Positions 1 to 11,500 of a DNA stretch of 64,000 nucleotides are shown here, piece after piece (position 1 is the first letter of the stretch; the number at the start of each line of letters is the position of its first letter). The DNA is from Cylicocyclus nassatus (Eukaryota; Nematoda; Chromadorea; Rhabditida; Strongylidae): the NCBI GenBank assembly GCA_958299035.1, contig CATQJL010000223.1, forward strand, positions 55,534,302-55,598,301, read 5' to 3'. The notes under the pieces were generated by a model. The model searched no databases. It saw only the letters and a program-made list of their open reading frames with translations, and was not told where the DNA came from. Made by a program: the position numbers and the translations under genes.

Positions 1-211
1 TGTCCTTATCAAAATTGAATCCATTTAGGACTGCGGTCAGAGTTGCTCGTGCCAGCGCCGTGCCGGCGCAGTAGATCGATTGACCGAGGCGTACACAAAT
101 GGGCTCTGGCACAGGGCAACTGCACACAGCGTTTTGGAACGAACTTAGTTAGGAGCTGTGGTATGTACTTGTAGTTTCGGCACATTTCTCATTCATTATT
201 TCTCGGTCATA

Positions 212-685
212 TTAGGCCGTCTCAAAAGTGTTTTTGCTTTTTTCTTGAACAATCGAGATTCTTTCCAGGACGCTTTATAAACTTCGTGTTCAATATTTTC
301 CACTTATAACCCGTATTTATCGAGAATTTTTGAGTTCTTCTTACTTTTTTTTGAGATGCTTTGGAAGATAGATGAACGCAGTCTAACCTAGGGCTAGATA
401 CCGAACTCCTGTGCCAGCATCGTATTAGCGCCGTGCCCGGACGTCGATCGATTACTACGGGTTGCGCGCAAGTTCCGGCACCTCGCTGACACAACGGTTG
501 CACGGCGGCGGCACTTAAGCAACTTTGGACTCTGCTCAAGGTGGTTAGCAAAAGATATAAGAGAGGGAAGATTGCAAGCTTGTTTTTGGCAGATTGCATA
601 TAAGCCGGAAAAAAGCATGTCAAAAAATTTGATTATCACTTCAATCTTTTTGAAGTTTACGCACACATCAAGATTCCCATCATTG
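212..685. repeat. Fragment with a mariner-like terminus
   Basis: A dinucleotide TA is followed at 212 by TTAGGCCGTCTCAAAAG, the terminal type (TTAGG..tCAAAAG) that recurs at 2181, 42728, 49269, 53265 and 56066. I could not find the matching inverted terminus, so this is a solo end or a broken copy. Bases 1-211 upstream contain no gene I can recognise. The open frames here are short and lack family similarity. Confidence 0.4.
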
Positions 686-1728
686 TACAGTCGATTCATT
701 TCATATGATCATGTGTGTCACTGCACACACCGTCCAACTTTGGCGTCCCCATCCTGGAATTGCAGTCGCAAACACGCAAGATTTGGGGCATTTCTTATCT
801 CTTACGTCACTTTGAGGTGACTACTTCTAAGGCCCGTATGCATGTATATCCCCGCTGGGGAGGGGAGGGGATCTGAGAGGGGATGCATCATATCTCGCTA
901 CTCTAGGTATCTTTCTTCTTCCTTTTCTATCTTGCTTATAAAGGTTCTCATATCCTAATACCTGCGCATAATTGATGCCAGGTTATTGGCATAACTGACT
1001 AAATTTTTGCTATTTTGTGTGACCCCTGGGGACCTCCAGGGGATCCCCAGGGGATCAATTCTCAATTTCACTGCCATTTATCTTCCAGAGAAGTCAGTGG
1101 AAACGCCGCAAATTTGTACTGAGGATAAACTACGGCACTGCTAAGCATGTTTTCGACAGAAGAAATGGGATCTGAAGATTGTGAATTTTTCGATGATCCC
1201 TAGCTTTCGAGCCAGGGAATACCGAAGATTTCGATATCCTGAGATTTCACTTATTTCTACTAAAAACATCTTTAGCAGTGCCGTAGTATATCCACAGTAC
1301 AATTTTACATCGTTTTTACTGAGTTTTCAGGAAGATAAATCACTTTGAAAATGAGAGGTGATCCCCTGGGGATCAGCAGGGGATCCCCAGGGGATTACAC
1401 AAAATAGTGAAAATCTAAATAATCACGCCAGTAACCTGGCATCAATTATGTGCAGGTATTAGGTTGTGAAAACCTACATAAGCAAGATAGAGAAGGAAGA
1501 AGAAAGATACGTAGAGTAGCGAGATATGACGCATCTCCTCTCAGATCCCCTCCCCTTTCTAGCGGGGATATACGTGCATACGGGCCTAAGAAGGAAGGGA
1601 AATATTGGGAACATATCAAAAACACTCAACTGAAGGGTTGTGTCCTCCAAAAATCCTGGATGGGAACGCGCCAAAGGTGAACAGTGTGTGTAGTGACACA
1701 CATGATCATATGAAATGAATCGACTGTA
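686..1728. repeat. Long foldback (palindromic) element, ~1.04 kb
   Basis: The left end (tacagtcgattcatttcat) returns in reverse complement at 1713-1728, and complementarity continues inwards through several landmarks. These are the block starting AAGGCCCGTATGCATG (about 830) against its complement ending near 1588, the CCCCAGGGGATC blocks at ~1025-1055 and ~1365-1395, and CACTGCTAAG (~1136) against CTTTAGCAGTG (~1271). The arms are ~500 bp each with indels. No transposase is encoded. The central family (CCCCGCTGGGGAGGGG and CTAAGCATG) also appears in the foldback at 40181-40904, so this is a dispersed repeat. The transcript could form a long hairpin. Confidence 0.75.
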
Positions 1729-1848
1729 GTTGCAATGCACAACCTGAAGTATACTTAATATAATCGCGGACTGCTATGGTCTACATTTCTCATAGATTGC
1801 TTTAAACAGCAATTTCATCGCTCGTTTGAGTCAATTTTTTCGTTGTGG

Positions 1849-2000
1849 ATATTTACGGGGTGGAGGAACGAACGCCTCAATTAGGCATCGCCTCCGCGGG
1901 CTGCTGGTCCTTTCGTCCTACTGTTGTGCATCGTGTTGGGACCAGTGGTCCGCGTAGGCGGTGCCTATTTGAGGTGTTCGTTCCTCCACCCATATTTACG
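1849..2000. mobile_element. 134-bp foldback MITE with 9-bp target duplication
   Basis: The element occupies 1858-1991, begins GGGTGGAGGAACGAACGCCT and ends with the near-complement ..CGTTCCTCCACCC. The 9-bp direct repeat ATATTTACG flanks it at 1849-1857 and 1992-2000. It is non-coding and almost entirely palindromic. A 9-bp target duplication fits Mutator-like transposition (inference). The element at 25981-26126 has a related terminus and also a 9-bp duplication. Confidence 0.8.
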
Positions 2001-2180
2001 CGATAAGTGCAGTATGAAGCTACCTTGAGCTAACAAAAAGTTTTGGTTCCGATTTTCATCACAACTATAGCAGGAAAGAGGTGCTGCTTGAATTTGGAGC
2101 ATAAGTCTTGCACTAAAATTTTTTTCAAAATTCCGTAATCTCCTCCGGGTTCAACAAAAGGTTCCGTATTAAATGATATA

Positions 2181-2915
2181 TTAGGGTGAGTCAAAAGTAA
2201 TGAGAACTTCGTATCCCCTCTTAAACCTATTCTCAAATTAGGTAGAATGTAAACAGGCAAATGCTCTTAACGGTATCCGATAAGGCCTTTCTTCCTCTTT
2301 CCAGCAGTCATAATTTCCAACCAAATCACTTCGTAGTTGATGAAATATTTCCAGAAATTTTGAACCCAAAGCGTTTGCCGTTCAAATTCTATGGTTTTTT
2401 CAGACTTTGAAAATCTAGATTATGGTAATTTGAAACAGTAAGCACTTCAATACTTTACAAAATCAAGGTTCGATGATAAACTATTTTCGGAGCTCCCAAT
2501 TTTGAAAGATTTTGTAAAATTTGATGCATTTTTGTTTTGAGCGATTTTTGGAATTTCAGGGCTTTTGGAAAAATGATTTTCAAAAGCCTCAAAATGCTAG
2601 TTCCCAAAGACCTAAAAGCTGATTTGCATTAAGCAGGACCTGCCCCCTCTCTAGATACTCGAATTTGTTTGAAACCCTCAAACTAAAAGTTCTGAGGATT
2701 AGCTATACTCACTTAAAGTAAAAATAACAGGTTTAAAATTTGGGAAATTTCTTCGACAACCAAGAAGTCAACTGGGCCGTTGGCCTGGCTGCTGAAAAGA
2801 GAAAGAAAAGCTACGTTTGATACAGTTTAGAGTACTCTTATATCACTATCTAAACGATTTGCGGAAAGTTTGAAATGGGGAGCGAAAAGTTCTCATTACT
2901 TTTGACTCGACCTAA
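2181..2915. mobile_element. MITE with mariner-type ends (TA target)
   Basis: About 32 bp of terminal inverted repeat is visible: TTAGGGTGAGTCAAAAGTAA at 2181 and its complement ending at 2915. TA lies immediately outside each end (2179-2180, 2916-2917), matching Tc1/mariner targeting. The interior is AT-rich and has no transposase frame. The terminus resembles those of the elements at 53265 and 56066. Confidence 0.75.
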
Positions 2916-4557
2916 TAATTTAAAGAGAGAGAAAACCTTAATCTTTTTTTCAGTTTGCAGGAAACACCCATATGTAGTCATATCGCGGTAACGGAACCTG
3001 TTGAACGCAAACACTCGAATTGCGTTTTTAAAACTTTTGATCCCCAAGAATGCTCGTAAGCCCAGAAATTTCCAAATTTATTTTTTATTTGAGTCTAATG
3101 ATCTACGCTATTTCAACCAAAGTAAATCTGTACTGGTAGAACATCTCTACAAGAAGTCGTAATTTTTCGAATCTCTAATTTCGACTTTGATAATGTTTTA
3201 AAAGAAAAATTTAGGTAATCTATACGATAAAATAGTGTATAAATCACGCGCAGTAAAAAGTATTATACGGGTTAGAACGCTGCTAAACGCATTTTTAAAT
3301 GATTTTTCAGAAACTTTTGGTGCAAGCTTATAATCCAACCTAATAAAAGCTTGTTATTGGGCTACTACAATTTATGACATTTTCCAAAGCGAAAGGATCG
3401 CAAGCTTGCAGCGGGGGAGGGGGGGGGAGATGGTCTTAGGATGATAGAAAACAGTTCCTTATAAAGGACTTTTTTTGCTACTATGCAATACTGCGATACT
3501 GCTTAAACTGCGAAAAAAAACGCGGTCATTGTCGCGATCTTCGCGTCTCTTCGCAATCTCGATTGAGAGCGGATTTCGAATTGAAGGAGTACGGTAGGTG
3601 CACAAGCGGTATACGGTCACATTTCAGTAGTTTGATGGATCTAATGCAATTGCTGTAATTAGCACACTGAGCAAAATCTAGAGAGATTATAGGCATTGCT
3701 CGGTTGTTCTACAGAGTGGGAGCTGACTACCGTACACCTACCGTATCCAAACAGCAACTCTTTGTTGAGCTGAGATGAATGATGCCCTTGGATTCAGGAT
3801 TCTTCCACTCTGGACCAAAATGTTGTGGTTGACGCAAACGTCACGAATTGCGACGACAACTGCGAGAATAATCTTGTAAACAGCTTCTCTCGAAGCGTGT
3901 GCACACTGTTTGATCCTTTGTAATTGTATTGCTTCAACGTCTTTCGCCTACTTTCAGGTACCGATCTGTAATGCTGTCTTCAGCTTAGATTTACTGTGTG
4001 GAGAAAATCGTCGGTCGCGTTGCTGTAGGATTACGGTAAGAAGTTTGAAGAGTGGCCTTAACCTCGAAAATCTAACTAAACAAACTGAAAACTTTTCGGC
4101 TAATCCCCTAACTCTTCGTAATGCTTGTTATGCCGAGCGTTCCCTGACTTTCTTAATGTTCTTAGAAATGTGAATACATCTATCGCAAAGCTTTACAAAA
4201 GTAAAAACTTGAGTAATCAAATCAGGTGCTTGACCTGGTGAGCAGCTCGTTATGATTTTTTTAAAAGAATTCTAAATTGCAGCTAAATCGCAGTAACGCT
4301 GTATACCAAAAAATTCTCACTCTAGTCTTACAGTAATGAAAGGATCGGTGAATCGTTTCTTGTGAAAGGCTAAAGACATTGGAACAAGCGGAATATAAAC
4401 GAACGTATAAATACCTGGGATAACCTGGATTATAATCCTTAAGAATCAAATCGAGACATGGATGTACCAGTTAAAAGGAAATAACAAAAATAATCCAGAA
4501 TTAAAAAAACATAATATGTAGGTCAAACAGCATATAGGTTGCCGAAATATGACCATG
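2916..4557. other. Gene-free stretch
   Basis: No gene is recognised. It includes a G-rich run (~3412-3429). From ~3900 to 4060 there is a stretch related to the internal side of the mariner-like termini at 4680 and 49663 (the shared CACTGTTTGATC followed by similar downstream sequence), so part of this DNA is an older copy of that repeat family. Confidence 0.5.
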
Positions 4558-4558
4558 G

Positions 4559-4620
4559 TCTCATATTTCGGCAAGATGCCTTTATCAAGTATCTAATAAG
4601 CATCTTGCCGAAATATGAGA
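4559..4620. repeat. Short inverted repeat
   Basis: TCTCATATTTCGGCAAGATG at 4559 pairs exactly with the complement at about 4600-4620, separated by ~20 bp. A third partial copy (TTGCCGAAATATGA) lies at ~4539. It would form a stable hairpin. Function unknown. Confidence 0.7.
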
Positions 4621-4679
4621 TCGTGGTCAACTATTAGAACAGAGTGAGGATGGGAGCGATTGACAGATCGGACAAACAC

Positions 4680-6081
4680 AGGGCGTCCCAAAAGTATGTA
4701 CACTGTTTGATCGTGAATATTTTTCTTCCCTAGAAGTTTTATGCTTCTCTTCAGGGTCCATTTTGTAAGGCTAGTTCCAATTTAGATTTATAGCATAAAG
4801 AAATCAACTATTTTTGTTCATGTGGGTAACGGTAAGAACGTAAGAAGGGTTCTGAGCCATTGAGGGCCCTATTTTGCCTCGGAAAGCAAACCAAACAATC
4901 TAAAAACTCTTACATTGGGCTAATTAGAACTAAAACTAAACGCTAAAACAATATGAACTTCGCATTTGACCGAGATGCTTCCTTCATGACTTAGGCCAGG
5001 TAAACATAATAGCTGTCTTTACAATGCTCCCTAAATTGTGATCACACCCTTTGGAAAGCTTTACTAATTCTCAGAAAGTTGAGTAGCGAAATCAGCGCTA
5101 AAATCTCTAGTCAGGGCTCAGCACAGCTGGCACCGGGTCAAGCTGGATATCGTTTTTAGCGCGGAAAGCAAAGGGAATATCGTTTCTACAGGGGCTGAGG
5201 CGGAGAACTGCCGCAAAAACCGTCGGCATGCCACCGGCATGCCATTGGCAAGCTGTCCATCAACAAACAAAGGCGTTGTTTTCAGCCAAAACGCAATAGT
5301 ATGACACCAAATTTGGTGTGTGCATGCGCGTTGGTGGACCGGAACTACGGGCCAAAAATTTATGAAAACTTATGTGAATGGAAGCTGTGCCCAACTTTTT
5401 TCTGAATTAGCTGGCACCGTGCCAGCTGGGTGCCAGCTGAGCTGGCACCGACACTTTGCTCACACAAGTTTTCATACTTTTTTACATAAAATGTATCTAC
5501 ACTGTAAAAGATTACATACGGAGAAGAAATAGTTTCATAATGTTCTCTTTTCAGCGTTTTATAGCAATTTGAAAACCGCTCGGTCCGCTCCGCCGTCGAA
5601 AAATCGGCTTTTTCTGCTTCTCAAGATGTGATTCGACCACTTAAAAAGCTCCAAAAGCTGTGGAAAGTTCTTTCGTGAAATTAGAAATGCATGAAAACAC
5701 TACTACATTTTTTACATAATATAAAAATGATGACGGGTTTTCAAAACAGGTCAAAAGGAACTTCGTACTTAATTTTCAATTTCAAACGGGACTTCGTTTT
5801 GAAATTTCCCCGGTGCCAGCTCGTGCCGAGCCCTGTCTCTAGTACACCATTTTTCAGAGTTTTTGGAACTTTTTCGAAACACGACTAAACCACAATGACG
5901 CTATAAGGGAAGAGTTTTTACCGTAACCATACGGGAACGAAGAGAGATGGGTGACTCACTTCATACTGTAGATCTAATTGTAAATTGTCTTTACAAAATG
6001 GTGCTTTAAGATAGGTAGGAGATATCTTGGGAAGAGAGATATTTGCAATCAGTGTTTACGTATATACTTTTGGGATGCCCT
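4680..6081. mobile_element. Mariner-like MITE, interrupted by a hAT MITE
   Basis: The left end is (C)AGGGCGTCCCAAAAGTATG and the right end is its near-complement (ATACTTTTGGGATGCCCT, ending 6081). Internal sequence near the left end (CACTGTTTGATCG) is shared with repeats at ~3900 and 49663. The 1.4-kb span includes the separate 724-bp element at 5112-5835; without it the host element would be ~0.68 kb. No transposase frame was found. Confidence 0.65.
5104..5843. mobile_element. hAT-type MITE with perfect 8-bp target duplication
   Basis: The element body is 5112-5835 (724 bp). It starts CAGGGCTCAGCACAGCTGGC and ends with the near-complement ..GTGCCGAGCCCTG. TCTCTAGT is duplicated exactly at 5104-5111 and 5836-5843. 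CAGGG termini plus an 8-bp duplication are the classic hAT signature. It is non-coding; palindromic GCTGGCACCG blocks recur inside (~5410-5450). It sits inside the older 4680-6081 element, which gives the insertion order. Confidence 0.88.
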
Positions 6082-7038
6082 TTATTTCAAATGTGACAAA
6101 TAATACAAAGAACGCTTTCAAACTATGCTAATCCAAATCTAATATATAAAGAATATGACTCCAACTCAAAAAACATCAGATAGCGGAAACCGTAACGTGG
6201 TCCCGAAGCCACCAAAGCGAGCAATCAAACCTAGTACCTTTACGATTATTGGTTTACTAGTTTCCATAAAAAATGACAGTTCCATGAAGAAAATTTGCAA
6301 CACAAAAAAGCGCTTGACATGGGTATACATCTGTTCTGCGCGATAATAGTGTACTTGTTCAGAGATCCACTATTTGCACTTCATCGCTGATGCTGACAAG
6401 CGCTACTCTGGGAAAGATATGGAGCAATCCTACTGAACTGTTGAATTATTCAAATGAAGATGAGAATTGAGCTTGTCTTCCTGTTAATGGACTGAAATAT
6501 TGCATAGTGGCTGAAGCCGAGCGTATCCGACAACAAAGCGCTTTATCAGTGTCTAATGAGAATTTCGATTTTGACGAGCGTCTAACAAAGAACCAGGAAA
6601 TGGAGAATTGAATTTTCTTTGAGCCAACCAGCAACAACAGTTTGCTAATGTCTGGTGGTGAAAACAGAACCTTGACGTCAAATTTGAAGTTTTGGATTCG
6701 ATTTGGTAACAAATTTTGAATGATTTGTTCAGCATTGGATAATATACATGAACTGATAAATTATATCGAAGAATGTCAAATCAGAGAAATTACTCTGATA
6801 ACTGAGCTCCATTTTTATTTTTTTAAACAGTCAGCGGGGTCACTACAATATGAATTCGGACTTGGACAAGAAACTTCAAAATCAGACCGACTTTCAGTGC
6901 CACATTACAAAATGGGTGTGAAATAATGAACAGCAGTTGTGCTAGGCTGTTCCAGAAACTTCAGTAGATCTTTGTTGCTTTGTTTTTGATGTAGGTTTTT
7001 TGGAAGTCTTGCAGATAGCGTAGTGTTATATGTGCTTT

Positions 7039-7371
7039 TCAGCGAAACCAATTACCAAGTGTTTTTTCCCTCGTACTCAAAGAAGTGAAAAATTTGTAGT
7101 AAGTTGCTGCAGCGAGGAAAACTGTCTCTGTCTGTATTTCGTGACTTAAAGAACTAAATTCAACTTGCGTTTGCGTAGGAATTTCTTTAAGAGTACGAAG
7201 TTTAAGAGACTGTAATTTAAAGCTAATGTCTGGTATTTGAGAATGTAGTGCAGAGTAAAAACAGGCTGCTCCAAAACTGAAGCAGGTGCATAGCAATAGC
7301 AGCTTTGAGGATTGTAGCAATTTTTTGATCTCCTTCCCATCAAGTGCTTGTAAATGAGCAAAGCGTTGCAT
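7039..7371 (-). CDS. Hypothetical 110-residue frame with one hydrophobic segment (doubtful)
   Basis: The frame begins MQRFAHLQALDGKEIKKLLQ. It has one hydrophobic stretch at about residues 22-42 (LLLLCTCFSFGAACFYSAL) and a polar remainder, so it could be a single-pass or signal-anchored product. Just upstream on this strand is a plausible acceptor (TTTTCAG, ~7397-7403), but an overlapping frame (7146-7361) is also open from that acceptor. I recognise no family and see no promoter or poly(A) signal. It may be chance; treat as a candidate exon only. Confidence 0.15.
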   Translation of the reverse strand: MQRFAHLQALDGKEIKKLLQSSKLLLLCTCFSFGAACFYSALHSQIPDISFKLQSLKLRTLKEIPTQTQVEFSSLSHEIQTETVFLAAATYYKFFTSLSTREKTLGNWFR

Positions 7372-8468
7372 TTCGTTGTATCATTTCTTAAACTCCTGAA
7401 AACTTTGTTAGTTACATGTTTATTTGTTTACTTCAGAAAAAATCGTTTAAACGATGCAAAAGGGGCAGTAAACAAAACAAAAGCAGGGAGGAAAGGATAG
7501 GAAAAGCTTGGTTATACTTTAGCGTTCCATCTCTGAGAAGTGAATCTTGAATATATCTCAAAAACCAGCAAAACTTTCATAACTACTTATCTCTTTACAA
7601 TAAAGCGCTAAAGATGACTTCATGCATGTAAGATACCCCCCCCCCCTTCGTGGTCGCGATTTGGATGTCAACAACTTTGACGTTGTGTGCCGGTGCAGAT
7701 GCACCGAGCTTTGACTCATGATGATAGTGGCGCCTGTCTGATGATGTTAATCGAGAAGCCTCACCAGCAAAGTGACTTGATACACAAGCTAAATGCTGGG
7801 AAGGGGGAAGGTTACTTAGTCCTCTTCTCGTTATGCATTAGATTACTATATCAGGTAGCGAGCAGCAATACCAGGTTACGCTAGCAAGGTTTTGGAGTTT
7901 CGGAAAAACATCAGTCAAAATATAGAAAGCATATTGGATGAGGTACATAAATCACTGTGAGCTGAAGGAAAGCAAGATGAAAGTCTCCAATGCTGGAAGT
8001 ACTAAAAATGTGGTTTGAATACTATAAAATTGAGATTTGGGGTAGAGTGGAGGAAGTTGATACGAAAGAGGGGAGGGAGCAGGGGGGAGTGGGCAAACTT
8101 GGAAAGATTTGCACTTCGACTCCAGCAAAGACAGGATACGCACGTTTCCAAGCAAATCAGAGATCAAAGCTTTGAGCGGTCGGTCCTGACGGGAGAAGCT
8201 CAAGAATGGTTTTTGGGATGTAGTCGAAAGGTAAATGAATACTAGCAAAATGTGGCGCAAACACTTTGATATTGCTAAATTTACATATTGATATTAAGAG
8301 CATTATTTTTAATGAAAGGAATGAGTGTCAGATTTTCCCCTGATCTCAAAGGGGCCGCTGACCTTTCCGCACGGTTTTTCATAAAACATTCATTTGGGGG
8401 AAAATAAGTAGTAGAAAAGCAGAAAGTGGGTCGGAAGGTTGATATTACTCTCGCTGGGTATACATAAA

Positions 8469-8511
8469 TTTTTAGATTAGATTTTTTTTTGATAAAAATC
8501 TAATCTAAAAA
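8469..8511. repeat. Perfect AT-rich hairpin
   Basis: TTTTTAGATTAGATTTTT and its complement flank a short loop around 8487-8493. It is a strong local inverted repeat; it could be a MITE remnant or replication-slippage product. No gene is adjacent. Confidence 0.6.
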
Positions 8512-11500
8512 CCTCAAGAATATGAATAGTGTGGCACAATTTTGAAGAAATAAAGAATTAGGAAAATGTGAAGAACTTTTGAAGGGGACTTTTCGGAAAG
8601 AAAGCAAAACATGCTTATGCTGATAAGCCTTTAGGGCAGAGGGGGGGGGGGGAGATTGAAAACAGGGGCAGGGATTGCAGCGCAGTGTCACAAAAGAGCT
8701 TTCAATTTCTTCCAAAAAGTTTTCCGGATGACTTAGATGGCAAACTAGTCCAAGTTGCACAATCTCAGCAGATTTGGCTATTTTAGACCCAGCAAGCTGA
8801 TGTTCTAAATCTGTGTATCTTCCACATGCCAAAATTTGGGGAGCTAAGAACAGCTCTGCTGTATTTTTCATTCACCTCAACATATAAAATCTAAAGAAAT
8901 TTCACTTATTTCCCGTGGTCTGGTAAGATTGATAAAAGATGATGCAAAAGATGTCGCCGAGAGGAGGGAAAGGACGCTTCCGGAACTTCTCTTAAATGCA
9001 GGGGCTTTCACGTCCTTCAAAGACTTTTTTGGCATACATCACGGTTTTCGAAAATTGCAGCTTCGAAGTTCCAGGAAAGCAGAAAATGGCTTTCTCCGCT
9101 ATACTCGCGACTTCAAAAAAATGTTTTTTAAAGGTATATTGATTGATTGTCGGGTTTGTGGAATTATTCGAAATTTATCAAACTAGCCCGTAAAGTGGGT
9201 GGCTATTAATTTCTTGTTCTATGTTGTCAATATTTTGATAATTATGAGGTTCAAAAAAAAGTGCTCATCACATTTTTGAGTAGATACAATGACAATATAC
9301 TTATAACATAAATATAATGACTACATAGAAACCTCAATTCACAGAAACTAACACAAAAAATCTCCTTTTGAAGAAACTTCATGTTCGTTTCATACACTGA
9401 GAGAAAAGCTTGGTATCGCAGACTATCGCGGGCTCTGAATGCAGCTCATCGTACTACATCATTTCATAAGCTGCAAGAATTGGTTTACGTATAGACTCGT
9501 GATTCAAAAGACAATGCAAGCTCAGATTCAGCAGATCTACAAAAATTGAATCAAAAGCTTTCCACGAGTTTTTTCGTTCACTTCTATGCTGATCCGACTG
9601 ACTATGTACAACTCATTGGCAAGTCTTAAGCTAGGCTTAGAAACAACAATTGAACGGTGCTTGGAATGGTTAGAAGTGCATTGTTTGTCCAGCTATGAAT
9701 CTGACACTCCCTCGCCCCTCTTAGCAATCCAAGACAGTCAAGATTGTGGTTTCGAGTGATTAAAATAAACAAACAGAACAGAACACAGCTTTTCATCAAG
9801 TCAGCCTATGCCAAGCAGTTTAGATTAAGAGAAGGATCCATATATTTTGAAAATTCCAACACTTGTTCAAGATTCATTTCTTTCTTTTCTTTGGCAACAT
9901 ACTGTGCAGCTTCTTGAAGACCCTCTACTGATCTTTATTTTTGTAATCGGAAAAATTAAGCTCGTAATGAACGATCAATAGCCATGAATTCGTTGTTCGC
10001 AAGTTGTATTAGACTAACCGTAGTCAATTACCCATTTTTCTGGAATAGTTAAAGGAGTCAATCACCTTCAACATTTTAACGACTTGTCACCAATGAGCAA
10101 AGCAGTATTCATTATTTTTTGAGTTGACTCGGGGTAGAACGATTACATTTTGCCGTTGGAGGGAGGAGGGGCTATCCGGTAAATAACCAATTTTAAGAAA
10201 CGGTAAGTGCGCGAAAAAATTCACCAAATTAAAAATCAAAGTAAGTTAATGCTAAGTCGTGAATGTGATTCCCACAGATTTGAACAAATCGACTTTCCAC
10301 CCTTGATTTTATTTTATCACTATTATAGCGTGGGCAATGAATAAAGAATAAGGATAAGTTAGACAAAAACGATGATTGAGTTTGTCAAATTTGTTCGAAA
10401 AGTAGGTAGAGGATCAAAGAGACCATGAGATCATGCGGCTTTTGATTTAGCTTCTTTTTCCACTCAAACTGACTGTTACAGCTTGATTGCGAACAATTAC
10501 TAAAAAATAGTCGCATAACCGAAAACCAAATGTGTAGTTTATCGACGTTTATGGAACGGGTAGTGAGGCGTAACAATAGCATTTAGTGTGCTCGAAGTTA
10601 AAAGCTCTAGTAAGTGCACGATGCACTTTACAACAAAGTACATTTCACTGCTCTAGACACAACAATCTGAGTTTTTGGCATTCAATTTCACCTCTATAGG
10701 TGAAAATGGATACGGTGAGATGGAATGCACTTGTTATCCACTTTCAAATTAATTGCTTTTGCACTTCAAGAATAATTATCCTCGCCATCCACAGAGGATA
10801 AATCACCTGCTGCAAAATTGTTTGGAGAAAAGGCTTAGCAAGAAGGTTTGCAAAATGAATGCATGATTTCAAACGCTAGGTCAAAATCACACGTTCAATT
10901 TGTTTTTTATTTTTCCAGACTATGAATATCTGAAAGAGTTTGGTGGTTTTGATGGACCAAACGAATCATCTTAACTAGCTAGTAAAGAATACAATCCTGA
11001 ATGCTCTGACAATGAGAACCTGACGAAGTTGTGCCAAAAGTCCCCACTTTTCAGCCACAATTTAAAAAAGACGGAGGAAAATAAGAGATAATAAGCCCGA
11101 ATAAATGATGTCACATTTTTAATTTTTCATTCTAAATAGATATTTAGAGTGCACCAAAATTACCGGCGCGTGTTTCCATGGGTACTGGAAGGTGTAGACG
11201 GGCTTGAAGACGGATTGAGTATGCGTTTGTTTTCACCAACCATCATTATAGTAATGCAATGGTCAAATTAGAATTTGGCTGTTTTATCTCTTTAAAAAAA
11301 CCCCAATTCCTCTCGCTTACCGAAGTGTACTTTGTATGCAAGCACGACGTCGATAATTTATATAACATTTTTTAAATAACCTTTTCTCTTGCATTTCAAT
11401 TGCGTACGAAAGCAGAGTAAGCCTTCGCCTCTGACGTAACTAAGTATGGAAATTTGAAAATCAATTCGAAGAAAATTTATGATTTTCAAAAATATGATTG

